Source: Verrucomicrobiota bacterium
GTDB lineage: Bacteria > Verrucomicrobiota > Verrucomicrobiia > JAWXBN01
Direction of reading: 5' to 3'
Assembly (NCBI GenBank): GCA_034440155.1
Contig: JAWXBN010000084.1
Span: 1 to 42,152, forward strand
DNA: 42,152 nt
Part shown: positions 26,181 through 35,458 of the stretch, piece by piece
How positions within the stretch are numbered: the first letter of the stretch is position 1
Layout of the letters: each line of letters starts with the position of its first letter
The notes under the pieces: generated by a model
Databases searched by the model: none
Seen by the model: only the letters and a program-made list of their open reading frames with translations
What the model was told of the DNA's origin: nothing
Position numbers and translations under genes: made by a program

Positions 26181-26879
26181 TCACTGGACCGAGTCAATAA
26201 AATCGAAGAAGGCTTTTTTGTCTGTCAAATCCTTGAATAAGGCCGAGGGATTGTGCGGAGCAAGTTGCTCCATGGAGAATGTCCCCGTGGCCACAGCGAT
26301 GGTTTGGGCACCGATGGTCTTTCCACACTCGATATCGTGAGGGGTGTCGCCGATAATAAAAATATGGTGGGAAGGGAAGTCGTATTGGAATTTCTCTTTG
26401 GCCCGTCTGTGGGCGTGGGGCCCGAGTTCATTCCGGATGGGTGAATCATCGGCGAAGGCCCCGAATTCAAAATAATGGTGGATATTATAATGGGAGAGTT
26501 TGATTTTTGCCCCGCTTTGCAAATTGCCTGTGAGCAAGCCTTGGGCAAGCTCGGGGCGGCGGGTGACTTCATCGAGGATATCGACGATTCCACCAAAAAC
26601 ATTACCTGTGCGTGAAGCAAGTTGCTTCGGCAGCTCTTCGAGATAAGCCTCGAGGAACCGGCGGATATTCTCGGCATCTACTTCTTTGCCAAACCGCTGC
26701 AAAAGCGCGCTGGTAATATACCTATCGGTGCGGCCTCCGATATCAGGGTCCCCATCTTTGGGCTGGAAATTGACATTGAATTCACGATTGAGGGCATTCG
26801 CCAAGGCATTCACCCCAGCTCCACCGGTGGTCAGGAGGGTTCCATCAATATCCCATAAAAGCAATTTGCGTGCACTCAT
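26181..26879 (-). CDS. HAD-superfamily hydrolase (phosphoglycolate-phosphatase-like)
   Basis: 232 residues from the ATG at 26879, which directly precedes the first HAD motif LLLWDIDGTLL (nucleophile and acid-base Asp). Other motifs are LLTGN (Thr), a Lys in QSGAKIKLSHY, and GDTPHDIECGKTIG (metal-binding Asp). A helical cap lies between motifs. Upstream in-frame starts at 26915 and 26930 give up to 17 more Ser-rich residues. It belongs to the Gph-like class; the exact substrate cannot be told. It is divergent from the MscS gene. Confidence 0.82.
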   Translation of the reverse strand: MSARKLLLWDIDGTLLTTGGAGVNALANALNREFNVNFQPKDGDPDIGGRTDRYITSALLQRFGKEVDAENIRRFLEAYLEELPKQLASRTGNVFGGIVDILDEVTRRPELAQGLLTGNLQSGAKIKLSHYNIHHYFEFGAFADDSPIRNELGPHAHRRAKEKFQYDFPSHHIFIIGDTPHDIECGKTIGAQTIAVATGTFSMEQLAPHNPSALFKDLTDKKAFFDFIDSVQ

Positions 26880-26958
26880 GGAAGAGAATGAAGCAGAGTT
26901 TTTCCGTGTTGTCATTTGATTTCTTTTCATCAGGATTTTTACAGTTATATTGCCGGAT

Positions 26959-29283
26959 ATGATTCCAGTATTTCACCGGACCAGATGCAGGAGATGTGTC
27001 CTACTCTTGCTTGTTTTATTGCCTTTTTTGATTCGCACCTCCGGGCAGTGCCAAGAGGTGAAATCCGGCGGGTCAGCAAGGCCATCAGCGGCACAGATTG
27101 TCACGCAAGATCAAATTGATGATTTTGGTAAAAAGATAAATGAAGCAAAGTCAGAGCTTGAATCCGTGCAGGCGGGTATGGAGTCGGCTGCAGGCGATGT
27201 CCCCGGGATCACCCTTGCCGATAAGCAAAAAAAAGTATCATTAATGATCCGACGCTTGAGTACGATGGAACAGCTCTATGATACTTCAAAGGGTTATCTG
27301 GAACTCCAACAATCAGCCGCAGAACTTCAAAATACGATTAATTCCTGGTCCGGTTTTCCCGGGAAACCTCCCTATAATCTGGAAATATCCGACGGGATCA
27401 GGCGTACTATTTATCTTTTAGACCAAGAAATAGAGAATAAGGAATTCCGGCAGTCCATGCAGAGGACCCAACTCCAGAATGCAAAATCAACTCGGGAAAA
27501 GGCCCAACAGGAACTTCGGAAAATCAATGACCAACTCGAAAGCGCGAAAGATTCGGCGGAACAGGCAAAACTACGTTGGCAAAGGCAATTGGGGCAACTT
27601 GAAATCCAAGTGGCCGAGGAGGCCATTGTCGCTTCGGAGCTCATGATCAGGATTAATGATGAGGCATTGGCGGTGAACCGCCAGAATGTGGCATTTCAAA
27701 AGAATAAACTCTACTCCGTCCTGCCCCAGACCGTATTTACAGGGGATGAGCTTGAGGCAAAGCTTAAAGAGCTGGAGCAGGTTAGTCTGTCTGATGAAAA
27801 GAAACTTTTAGAAGTCGAAAAAAGGGATCATAAAGTCGAGCAAGTCATCCAAGGAATCCGGGATTCATTTTCAAAGGATAAAACGGCGGGAAAACGGGCG
27901 CGGAATGACGTTTTGGAGAAAGACCTGGAGATGGCCTTATTCCTTCAGAAAAATTTACGGGGTCAGATTGAAGAGTTGAGGATCCTGACTTTAGGAAATT
28001 CTGCTACAGGTTATTATTTTAAAGAACGTTTCCGTCTCATGGCCGCCACTGACCTCAATGACCTTTTGGAGGCCCGTACCCAGATTCAAAAGGGATTGGT
28101 CCGGCTGGATGGGTACCTTTTGTATTTTGAGAATAGTCTGAGGCCATTACGTGAGCAGATACAGGAAGTGGAGTATAATATGGCCACTGCTACACCACGG
28201 GGTAAAAAAGCGCTTGAAGAAATCTTGGATGTCCAACAACAGAGGGTAAAGCTTTTGGATAGGGGAGTCATGGAAGGTCAAGTCCTCCAACGCATGGCGC
28301 AGAGTATTCTTGACGACATAGCCTCAAAGACCACCAAAAAACCTGTAGAAGACCGGATGTTACAGGTTTTTAAACAGGTACCAAAAGTACTCGGAGATAT
28401 TTGGCATTACGAGGTTTTCGCCGTGGAGGATGCCATCATTATTGACGGGCAAACATTCCGGGAAAAACGGGCGGTTTCCATCGGCAAGATATTGATTGCC
28501 CTGGTTATGCTTTTTGTGGGGATATGGTCCGGACGTCACGTGATCCGTTTTTCCGACAGGATTGCCGTGGAGAAATTCAAAATACGCCCGCAATGGGCTC
28601 TGCTTTGGTCTCGGATTCTTTATACATTGTTAGTCGTCTTAATCCTGATCAGTGCTCTGGCTTTAGTTAAAATCCCCCTGACGGCATTTGCTTTTGCGGG
28701 AGGTGCTTTGGCTATCGGTGTCGGTTTTGGAGCCCAGAACCTCATTAATAACTTTATCAGCAGTTTTATCCTGATGGCTGAACAACCCATTAAGGTCGGG
28801 GATATGGTCGAGGTCGAGGGGGCGAGAGGACGGGTGACTCAGATTGGAGCCCGTTGTGTCCAGATCCGCCGTTTCGACGGAATCGAGATTTTGATACCGA
28901 ATAGTACATTTTTGGAGAAAAGCGTCGTGAATTTAACGCTTTCGGACGATGTGAACCGTTATATGATTGTTGTCGGGGTGGCTTACGGTTCCCCGACCAG
29001 ACACGTGGACAATTTGCTTAAACAAGTGGCGATGAGTCATCCGGAAGTCCTCAAAATTCCGGCTCCAGGGGTTGTTTTTGAGGATTTCGGGGATAGCACA
29101 TTGCAGTTCAAGCTTTTATTTTGGATTCAGGGGACTTCCGACCTGAATTTGATTTCCAGTGAATTAAGACACCGGATTGCCGAAACCTTCCAAAAAGAAA
29201 ATATTGTCATGGCTTTCCCTCAGAGGGATATCCACCTGGATGTCACAAAGCCTGTACAGGTTTTTTTAGGCAAGGAAGCCTGA
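26959..29283 (+). CDS. Large MscS-family mechanosensitive channel with coiled-coil periplasmic domain
   Basis: 774 residues from the ATG at 26959 (a TTG at 26950 is also open). A signal-like segment (about 10-26) leads to a long Gln/Glu/Lys-rich coiled-coil region (about 55-470), then three membrane helices (about 515-620) and the MscS pore and beta domain: FAFAGGALAIGVGFGAQNLINNFISS, LMAEQPIKVGDMVEV, RRFDGIEILIPNS. This is the MscK/MscM layout, shorter than E. coli MscK. It probably protects against osmotic downshock. A TTATAT box lies just upstream. Confidence 0.85.
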   Translation: MIPVFHRTRCRRCVLLLLVLLPFLIRTSGQCQEVKSGGSARPSAAQIVTQDQIDDFGKKINEAKSELESVQAGMESAAGDVPGITLADKQKKVSLMIRRLSTMEQLYDTSKGYLELQQSAAELQNTINSWSGFPGKPPYNLEISDGIRRTIYLLDQEIENKEFRQSMQRTQLQNAKSTREKAQQELRKINDQLESAKDSAEQAKLRWQRQLGQLEIQVAEEAIVASELMIRINDEALAVNRQNVAFQKNKLYSVLPQTVFTGDELEAKLKELEQVSLSDEKKLLEVEKRDHKVEQVIQGIRDSFSKDKTAGKRARNDVLEKDLEMALFLQKNLRGQIEELRILTLGNSATGYYFKERFRLMAATDLNDLLEARTQIQKGLVRLDGYLLYFENSLRPLREQIQEVEYNMATATPRGKKALEEILDVQQQRVKLLDRGVMEGQVLQRMAQSILDDIASKTTKKPVEDRMLQVFKQVPKVLGDIWHYEVFAVEDAIIIDGQTFREKRAVSIGKILIALVMLFVGIWSGRHVIRFSDRIAVEKFKIRPQWALLWSRILYTLLVVLILISALALVKIPLTAFAFAGGALAIGVGFGAQNLINNFISSFILMAEQPIKVGDMVEVEGARGRVTQIGARCVQIRRFDGIEILIPNSTFLEKSVVNLTLSDDVNRYMIVVGVAYGSPTRHVDNLLKQVAMSHPEVLKIPAPGVVFEDFGDSTLQFKLLFWIQGTSDLNLISSELRHRIAETFQKENIVMAFPQRDIHLDVTKPVQVFLGKEA

Positions 29284-29440
29284 AGTTTTTCTTGGAGTGA
29301 GAATCGGTTTTGTATAGGAAATTTGCTTGCGTCAGGAAAAGTTTTTCTGCAAAACCTCATTCCACATGTTGTCATTGGGAAATTGGGGCTTTTGCTAAAG
29401 CGGTTGCCCAGTGCAATTTGTGATTGATATAACGGAACTT
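29284..29440. other. Intergenic region before nuoJ
   Basis: 157 bases between the MscS gene and the nuoJ ATG. No convincing promoter or terminator seen; a GTG at 29411 is in frame with nuoJ but is not preferred. Confidence 0.3.
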
Positions 29441-29941
29441 ATGGAATTTACCCTTTTCGTGGTTTTCAGCTTTGTAATGCTTATGTGCGGGTTACTGGTG
29501 GTTGTTAACCGGAATCCCGTGGCCAGCGCCTTGTGTTTGGCGATGTGTTTTGGCATGGTGGCCGGGCTGTTTCTTTTGTTAGAAGCTTTTTTCCTGTCTG
29601 TCGTTCAAATCCTGGTTTATGCCGGTGCGGTCATGGTTCTCTTCCTTTTTATCGTTATGCTTTTGGATTTAAAGGTGGAAAAGCGCCGTAAAATCAAACT
29701 CCAAGGGATTTTTGCCGGGGTGATCGTTACAGTCTTTTTCTTTATTTTATGCCAGCAATTTGCCCCATTGGTGGATAATGCACCGATGCCCCACCTGACA
29801 CAAAGGGTCAATGATGTCAAAAGCCTTGGTCATCTCCTTTACTCTGAGTATATGCTTCCGTTTTTAATCGTCGGCTTGATATTATTAGTCGCCACCGTAG
29901 GCGTCGTCCATGTGAGCCGCAAGGAGGTCAAAATCAAATGA
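29441..29941 (+). CDS. nuoJ: NADH-quinone oxidoreductase subunit J
   Basis: Membrane-arm subunit of complex I, 166 residues from the ATG at 29441 (GGA seven to nine bases upstream), five helices. Family signature: NPVASALCLAMCFGMVAGLFLLLEAFFLSVVQILVYAGAVMVLFLFIVMLLDL. Overlaps nuoK by four bases (ATGA). First of five contiguous nuo genes; nuoA-I are not in the window. Confidence 0.9.
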   Translation: MEFTLFVVFSFVMLMCGLLVVVNRNPVASALCLAMCFGMVAGLFLLLEAFFLSVVQILVYAGAVMVLFLFIVMLLDLKVEKRRKIKLQGIFAGVIVTVFFFILCQQFAPLVDNAPMPHLTQRVNDVKSLGHLLYSEYMLPFLIVGLILLVATVGVVHVSRKEVKIK

Positions 29942-30243
29942 CTGTGACAATCGGACATTATCTTTTAGTGAGCGGTCTCCTGTTTACCATAGGGCTGCTC
30001 GGAGTTATTTTGAGGAGGAATATCCTCGTCATATATATGTGTCTGGAAATCATGCTCTCCGCAGCCGCCTTGGCTTTTGTGGCTTTTGCAAAATTTAATG
30101 ATGTGCTGGACGGCCAGATAATGGTTTTTTTCCTGATCACCGTAGCCGCTGCTGAGGTAGCCTTGGGACTGGCGATTATTGTCGCCTATTACAGGCTCAA
30201 GCAGACAACGCATATCGAAGACATGAACTCAATGAAGTTTTAG
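29938..30243 (+). CDS. nuoK: NADH-quinone oxidoreductase subunit K
   Basis: 101 residues, three helices. The proton-path Glu residues are in CLEIMLSAAALAFVAF and the AAAEVALGLAIIVAYYRL helix. ATG overlaps the nuoJ stop; two bases separate it from nuoL. Confidence 0.93.
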   Translation: MTVTIGHYLLVSGLLFTIGLLGVILRRNILVIYMCLEIMLSAAALAFVAFAKFNDVLDGQIMVFFLITVAAAEVALGLAIIVAYYRLKQTTHIEDMNSMKF

Positions 30244-30245
30244 AG

Positions 30246-32078
30246 ATGACTATGAATTTTAACCCCGTATGGCTTATTTTATTCCTTCCGCTGGTCAGCG
30301 CGGCAGTGATCGCCTGTTTTACAATCAAATGTTCTTCATTAAGCAGTTTAATATCGACATCCTCGGCCGGTATTTGTGCGCTTCTTTCGATCATTCTGGC
30401 CTTTGGAGGGTTGACTCCGCCCGCCCCGTTTCACTGGATGACCATTGGGGGGCTTAATGTCACAATCGGGTTCTGGTATAATCACCTCAGCCAGCTCATG
30501 CTGCTGGTTGTCACTGTAGTCGGGTTCCTTGTCCATTTTTATTCCTTGGGATATATGAAAGGTGATGAAGGTAAATCCCGTTATTTTGCCGGACTGTCTT
30601 TATTCATGTTCTCCATGACGGGTATCGTTTTTGCGGATAACTTGATCATGATGTTCATGTTCTGGGAGTTGGTCGGGGTGAGCTCCTATGTCCTCATCGG
30701 ACATTGGTTCTTTAAACATGAAGCCGCTGATGCCGCAAAAAAAGCGTTTTTAACGAATAAAATCGGTGATTTCGGATTTATCATGGGAATCATCCTCATT
30801 TATGTCACGACAGGAACTGTATCTTTGACTGAACTTCAAAGCCAGACCGGGCAATTGGGTGTCGCGGTGGATTTGGCGGTTATCCTTCTTTTCTGTGGTG
30901 CGGTCGGTAAATCCGCACAAGTCCCGCTCCATGTCTGGTTACCCGATGCTATGGAAGGCCCCACACCTGTGTCGGCACTCATGCATGCGGCTACTATGGT
31001 GGCTGCTGGTGTTTATATGCTCAGCCGTATTTTCTTTGTACTTACCTTGTCACAAACGGGTTTGGAAGTCATTGCATGGGTCGGTGGCATCACTTGTTGT
31101 ATGGCTGGCTTTATCGCGATTCAGCAAAATGATATTAAGAAGATTTTAGCTTATTCGACACTGTCGCAAGTCGGGTATATGGTCATGGCGGTAGGATTAA
31201 CCAGCCCGGATGCCGGAATGTTCCACCTCACCACCCATGCTTGTTTCAAGGCATTACTCTTCCTAGGGGCAGGTTCGGTGATTATTGCCATGCATCATGA
31301 GCAGGATATATGGAAAATGGGCGGTCTATTCAAAAAGTTGCCGGTTACCGCCGTTACTTTCGCCATCGGGGGATTAGCTCTGGCGGGATTCCCACTGACA
31401 AGTGGATTTTTTAGTAAGGATTTAATTCTGACAGTGGCTTTTGAACATAATAAGGCCCTTTGGTTTATCGGGACTTTCACTGCGTTCCTCACAGCATTTT
31501 ATGTGATGCGTCTCTATATGGTTGCCTTTATTAATAAACCGTCAGGAGATAATAAAGCCGCTGTGGAACACGCGCAGGAATCTCCTTGGGTCATGACAAT
31601 GCCATTGGTGATATTGGCGATTGCGGCTATTGCCGTCGGTTATGTCGGAGTACCCCATTATTTAGGTATGGGAGGAGAAACCCATGCTTCAAAGATTGTT
31701 GAAATCGCTTCGTCCATTTGTGTTTTTTGCGGGTTGGCACTGGGATGGTTCCTTTACAAGGATAAATCGAGGGATCCACTCAATATTACGGTTTTAAAGA
31801 AGAAGTTTTATTGGGATGAATTCTATGAATTCTTGGTGGAGGGTATCCAGCAGAATTTTGCCCGGTTACTGGCCTTTATCGACCGCTGGTTTATCGACGG
31901 GCTCTTTGTCTCCGGATCAGGAATTGTCACTAATGTCTTCGGACGGGCAACAGCCCTCCTGCAAACCGGCAATTTACAGACTTACACGATTACACTAGTA
32001 TTCGGCTTGATTGTACTCCTGCTACTTATGTTTGGATTGGCACCTTTAATGAATTTAATGTCGGGAGTTCAACCGTGA
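30246..32078 (+). CDS. nuoL: NADH-quinone oxidoreductase subunit L (antiporter-like)
   Basis: 610 residues, about 16 helices, including the C-terminal lateral helix region. Proton-channel residues are recognisable: the Glu in MFMFWELVGVSSYVLIG, Lys in GKSAQVPLHVWLPDAMEGPTPVSALMHAATMV, and the His/Lys of LTTHACFKALLFLGAGSVI. It pumps protons at the distal part of the membrane arm. The stop overlaps the GTG start of nuoM. Confidence 0.95.
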   Translation: MTMNFNPVWLILFLPLVSAAVIACFTIKCSSLSSLISTSSAGICALLSIILAFGGLTPPAPFHWMTIGGLNVTIGFWYNHLSQLMLLVVTVVGFLVHFYSLGYMKGDEGKSRYFAGLSLFMFSMTGIVFADNLIMMFMFWELVGVSSYVLIGHWFFKHEAADAAKKAFLTNKIGDFGFIMGIILIYVTTGTVSLTELQSQTGQLGVAVDLAVILLFCGAVGKSAQVPLHVWLPDAMEGPTPVSALMHAATMVAAGVYMLSRIFFVLTLSQTGLEVIAWVGGITCCMAGFIAIQQNDIKKILAYSTLSQVGYMVMAVGLTSPDAGMFHLTTHACFKALLFLGAGSVIIAMHHEQDIWKMGGLFKKLPVTAVTFAIGGLALAGFPLTSGFFSKDLILTVAFEHNKALWFIGTFTAFLTAFYVMRLYMVAFINKPSGDNKAAVEHAQESPWVMTMPLVILAIAAIAVGYVGVPHYLGMGGETHASKIVEIASSICVFCGLALGWFLYKDKSRDPLNITVLKKKFYWDEFYEFLVEGIQQNFARLLAFIDRWFIDGLFVSGSGIVTNVFGRATALLQTGNLQTYTITLVFGLIVLLLLMFGLAPLMNLMSGVQP

Positions 32079-33571
32079 GCATTTTAACGATATTACTCTT
32101 TATTCCCTTGATTGCCGTGGGTACAATTGTTCTTTTCCGAGCAGACAAAAATGCTCCTTACCGTATTTCCTTGATGGCATCTATCATGTTGTTGCTCGGG
32201 GTTCTTTACCTTTTTGTTGCTTATCCGAAGGCCCCGGCATTTGACGGGTTTAAGTTCCGCCAAGTCACCCCTTGGGTGGATCAGATGGGATTAAGTTATA
32301 GTGTGGGAGTCGATGGGATTAATCTGGTGATGTTGTTGTTGACGGCCATTGTCGCCGTGGCTGCCATCGGGGTTTCCTCTGGCATCAAAGACCGCGCGAA
32401 GGAATATTTTATTTGTATTAACTTCATTATTACGGGTGCGATCGGTGCTTTTATTTCATTGGATTTATTCTTCCTCTATATTTTCCACGAGTTTGCCTTG
32501 ATCCCCACATTTATACTCATCGGGTTATGGGGACAATCGATTGACCGTGAAAAAGTGGCCATGAAGCTGACCATCTACCTATCATTAGGAAGTCTGATTC
32601 TTTTGGCGGGGGTTCTAGCCTTCTTTTTCGCCCTTCCGGAAGGACAACAAACCTTCGACCTGATTAAAATCCGTAGTTTGCTTTATGACCCCGGCTACAT
32701 CAGTGCGAATGTACAAACATATATCTATCCGTTAATGTTGATTGGTTTTGGTATTTTAATTTCTCTGTTCCCGTTCCATTCATGGGCACCTCAAGGTTAT
32801 GCCGGGGCCCCGGCCGCTGCGGCCATGCTCCATGCCGGAGTGCTCAAGAAATTCGGGCTTTACGGTTTGATCCGTGTTGCTGAACCTCTGCTTCCTGCGG
32901 GTGCCCAAGGATGGTCGGTTGTTCTTGGTGTTCTTCTTTGCGCAAATATATTTTATGTAGGTTACGTCGCCGTGGCCGAACGCAATTTGCGTATGATGCT
33001 GGGTTTTTCGAGTGTGTCCCATATGGGTTACATCTTCTTAGGGATATTAGCTGGAAATACTTTAGGGATTAGCGGAGCGGTGCTTTATATTTTTGGCCAC
33101 GGATTAACAGCAGCCATTGGTTTCGGATTAGCCGGGTATATTCACGCTCAGATTGGGCACACAGAGATGAATCATCTGGGGGGATTAATGAAGAAAATGC
33201 CCTTTGTGGCGGTGATATTTATGATGGCTGCCTTGGCTTCGGTAGGGGTTCCCGGATTTGCAAATTTTGCTGGTGAGATCCTGATTTTCTTTGGGGCATG
33301 GAGTGCGGGTTGGGTCTGGTTTACGGTGATTGCACTCTGGGGGGTCATTATCTCCTCCATCTATATGATGCGCGCGATCAAAAATATATTTTACGGGAAT
33401 CTCTCCGCCAAACATGAGCATGTCAAAGATCTTACCGGGACACAAAGGTGGCCTTACCTGCTATTGACTGCTAGCCTTTTAATTGTCGGATTTGCGCCCC
33501 AGCTTTTACTCCAGTATGTCGGGCCGAGTGTTGATTATTGGTTTAAATTTGCCGAGGTGATGCCGAAATGA
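32075..33571 (+). CDS. nuoM: NADH-quinone oxidoreductase subunit M (antiporter-like)
   Basis: 498 residues, about 14 helices, GTG start overlapping the nuoL TGA. Key Glu in IFHEFALIPTFILIGLWG. The broken-helix motif reads FHSWAPQGYAGAPAAAAML, with Gln-Gly-Tyr where many NuoM proteins have Asp-Ala-His; this version occurs in several non-proteobacterial phyla. The Lys in LHAGVLKKFGLYG is kept. The stop overlaps nuoN by four bases. Confidence 0.94.
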   Translation: MSILTILLFIPLIAVGTIVLFRADKNAPYRISLMASIMLLLGVLYLFVAYPKAPAFDGFKFRQVTPWVDQMGLSYSVGVDGINLVMLLLTAIVAVAAIGVSSGIKDRAKEYFICINFIITGAIGAFISLDLFFLYIFHEFALIPTFILIGLWGQSIDREKVAMKLTIYLSLGSLILLAGVLAFFFALPEGQQTFDLIKIRSLLYDPGYISANVQTYIYPLMLIGFGILISLFPFHSWAPQGYAGAPAAAAMLHAGVLKKFGLYGLIRVAEPLLPAGAQGWSVVLGVLLCANIFYVGYVAVAERNLRMMLGFSSVSHMGYIFLGILAGNTLGISGAVLYIFGHGLTAAIGFGLAGYIHAQIGHTEMNHLGGLMKKMPFVAVIFMMAALASVGVPGFANFAGEILIFFGAWSAGWVWFTVIALWGVIISSIYMMRAIKNIFYGNLSAKHEHVKDLTGTQRWPYLLLTASLLIVGFAPQLLLQYVGPSVDYWFKFAEVMPK

Positions 33572-35007
33572 TTTTTCTACCAGCATATTCAATCGAAATA
33601 GGACTCATTCTTTGGGGGGTGGTGATCCTTATGTGGGATGCGTTTAATCCAAAAGCAGACAGGGGGATTGTCACAGGACTGAGCGTATTGGTTCTATTGT
33701 GGTTAACCGGATTATCCTTTTTTGGAGATTTCGAGATACCTTCTGCATTTTTTAATGAACTCTACATCCATGACGGATTCAGTGCGATCACCAAACCTTT
33801 AATCCTGATTTCTTCTTTATTCACAGTAGTCTTGATTTATGAATATCGTTCGCAAATTCCGCTGGGATTTGCAGAGCTGATTTTTTTAGTCATGATGGCG
33901 ACGACAGGAATGATGATTCTTTGTTCGGTGAATGAATTCATGACGCTTTTTGTTTCTTTGGAACTGGTCACGATCTCATTTTATGTGATGGTCAGTTTCT
34001 TGCGTAAGAGTCCACGATCCTTGGAGGCTGGGATTAAGTTTCTCGTGATTAGTGCGTTGACCAGTGCATTTTTGCTGATGGGGATCGCCTATTATTTTGG
34101 AATTCTCGGAACGACGTCGCTGATCAATGCATTGCCTGCTGAGGGATTTGCGATTATGGCACTGGTTTTTATCATTACAGGCCTTGGTTTCAAGGTGGCA
34201 TTAGTGCCATTCCATATTTGGGTGCCTGACACATACCAAGGGGCCCCTACGCCCATTACCGCCTTTTTGGCTACGGCCTCAAAGGTCGTTGGTTATGTCG
34301 CCCTCATGAGGGTGCTTTTTCTCGCGTTTGCGACCCCCTCGATGGTCGGACTATGGTCCACGGTGTTGGCGGCTGTTGCTGGTGTGACCATGCTCTTTGG
34401 TAATCTCGCAGCCCTGCCGCAAACCAATATCAAGCGTATCCTTGCTTATTCGAGTATCGGACATACGGGATTTGTCTTGCTCGGGCTCTCGACAGTGAAT
34501 GGTTTTGGCCTGACGGCAGTCGTTTATTACCTTTTTGCCTATGTCATTGCCACTATCCTATGTTTTCTGGTTTTGATTATTGTTTCCAATACGAGCCATT
34601 CTGAAAATATTATTGAATTTTCCGGTCTGGCCAAAAGAAGCCCTGGACTGGCTTTTGCCATGACGATTGGTTTGGTTTCATTGGCTGGTATTCCCCCATT
34701 GGCTGGATTTTTCGGTAAGTTCTTGGTATTCAGTGCCGCGATTTATAACGCCCCAGCCTATCCAGGATTCTGGATTTTGGTCGCTGTCGGGATTATTTCC
34801 ACGTTGATTGGCCTTTATTATTATCTCGGCATTGTGAAAATGATGTATTTCGGCAAGGTAGAAGACGATCGTGCCCTCCATTATTCCACTTTAGCAAAGT
34901 TCACCATGATTGTTTTAATTGTCGCGGTTTTTGCCCTCGGGATATGCCAGAATACACTCACGACTTGGATTACGAATTCATTGGGTAATTTTGGTTCGGG
35001 TTACTGA
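33568..35007 (+). CDS. nuoN: NADH-quinone oxidoreductase subunit N (antiporter-like)
   Basis: 479 residues, about 14 helices. Family motifs include FVSLELVTISFYVMVSF (channel Glu), KVALVPFHIWVPDTYQGAPTPITAFLATASKVVG and IKRILAYSSIGHTGFVLLGL. Last gene of the nuoJKLMN set; 39 bases separate it from the Fe-S carrier gene, which has its own promoter-like sequence. Confidence 0.94.
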   Translation: MIFLPAYSIEIGLILWGVVILMWDAFNPKADRGIVTGLSVLVLLWLTGLSFFGDFEIPSAFFNELYIHDGFSAITKPLILISSLFTVVLIYEYRSQIPLGFAELIFLVMMATTGMMILCSVNEFMTLFVSLELVTISFYVMVSFLRKSPRSLEAGIKFLVISALTSAFLLMGIAYYFGILGTTSLINALPAEGFAIMALVFIITGLGFKVALVPFHIWVPDTYQGAPTPITAFLATASKVVGYVALMRVLFLAFATPSMVGLWSTVLAAVAGVTMLFGNLAALPQTNIKRILAYSSIGHTGFVLLGLSTVNGFGLTAVVYYLFAYVIATILCFLVLIIVSNTSHSENIIEFSGLAKRSPGLAFAMTIGLVSLAGIPPLAGFFGKFLVFSAAIYNAPAYPGFWILVAVGIISTLIGLYYYLGIVKMMYFGKVEDDRALHYSTLAKFTMIVLIVAVFALGICQNTLTTWITNSLGNFGSGY

Positions 35008-35010
35008 CCC

Positions 35011-35039
35011 TTGACGGATGAGCTGCCCTAGCTTATTTT
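35011..35039 (+). promoter_or_regulatory. Candidate promoter of the IscA-like gene
   Basis: TTGACG (35011-35016), a 17-base spacer and TATTTT (35034-35039). Predicted transcription start falls on or one base before the ATG at 35047, as at the ferritin-like gene. Confidence 0.5.
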
Positions 35040-35046
35040 TGGAACT

Positions 35047-35454
35047 ATGTCATACACGCAAATCGCTCCTACTCTCCACTCGATCCCCCTTTATGATGGA
35101 GTCCAATACAAAGAGGGTAATGAGAAGTTTTTCCAAGTCACCGATAAAGCGGCAAAGCGATTGACTGGTATCCTCGACAAACAGGGTAAATCGGACAAGG
35201 GAGCCATGCGAATCGCTGTTGTTGGTGGTGGTTGCTCGGGACTGAGCTATAAGATGGATATCGTTGATGCCCCTCGGAATAAGGATATCCTTGTTTGTTC
35301 CCGCGCGGTGCGAGTGGTTGTAGATCCTAAAAGCGCTCTTTTTGTTACCGGTGGGCAGCTCGACTACAGCGATGACCTCCAGCAAGGCGGATTCAAGGTC
35401 ATTAATCCCAACGCATCCTCCACGTGTTCCTGTGGCGAATCGTTTGCTGTTTAA
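35047..35454 (+). CDS. HesB/IscA/ErpA-type iron-sulfur carrier protein
   Basis: 135 residues, single HesB-like domain (about 28-133) with a 27-residue N-terminal extension. Cluster-binding cysteines are at C63 (GGGCSGLSY), C127 and C129 (TCSCGESF). A-type carriers receive Fe-S clusters from a scaffold and pass them to apo-enzymes; complex I upstream is an obvious heavy user, but that link is inference. It ends four bases from the convergent metal ATPase gene. Confidence 0.9.
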   Translation: MSYTQIAPTLHSIPLYDGVQYKEGNEKFFQVTDKAAKRLTGILDKQGKSDKGAMRIAVVGGGCSGLSYKMDIVDAPRNKDILVCSRAVRVVVDPKSALFVTGGQLDYSDDLQQGGFKVINPNASSTCSCGESFAV

Positions 35455-35458
35455 ATTC

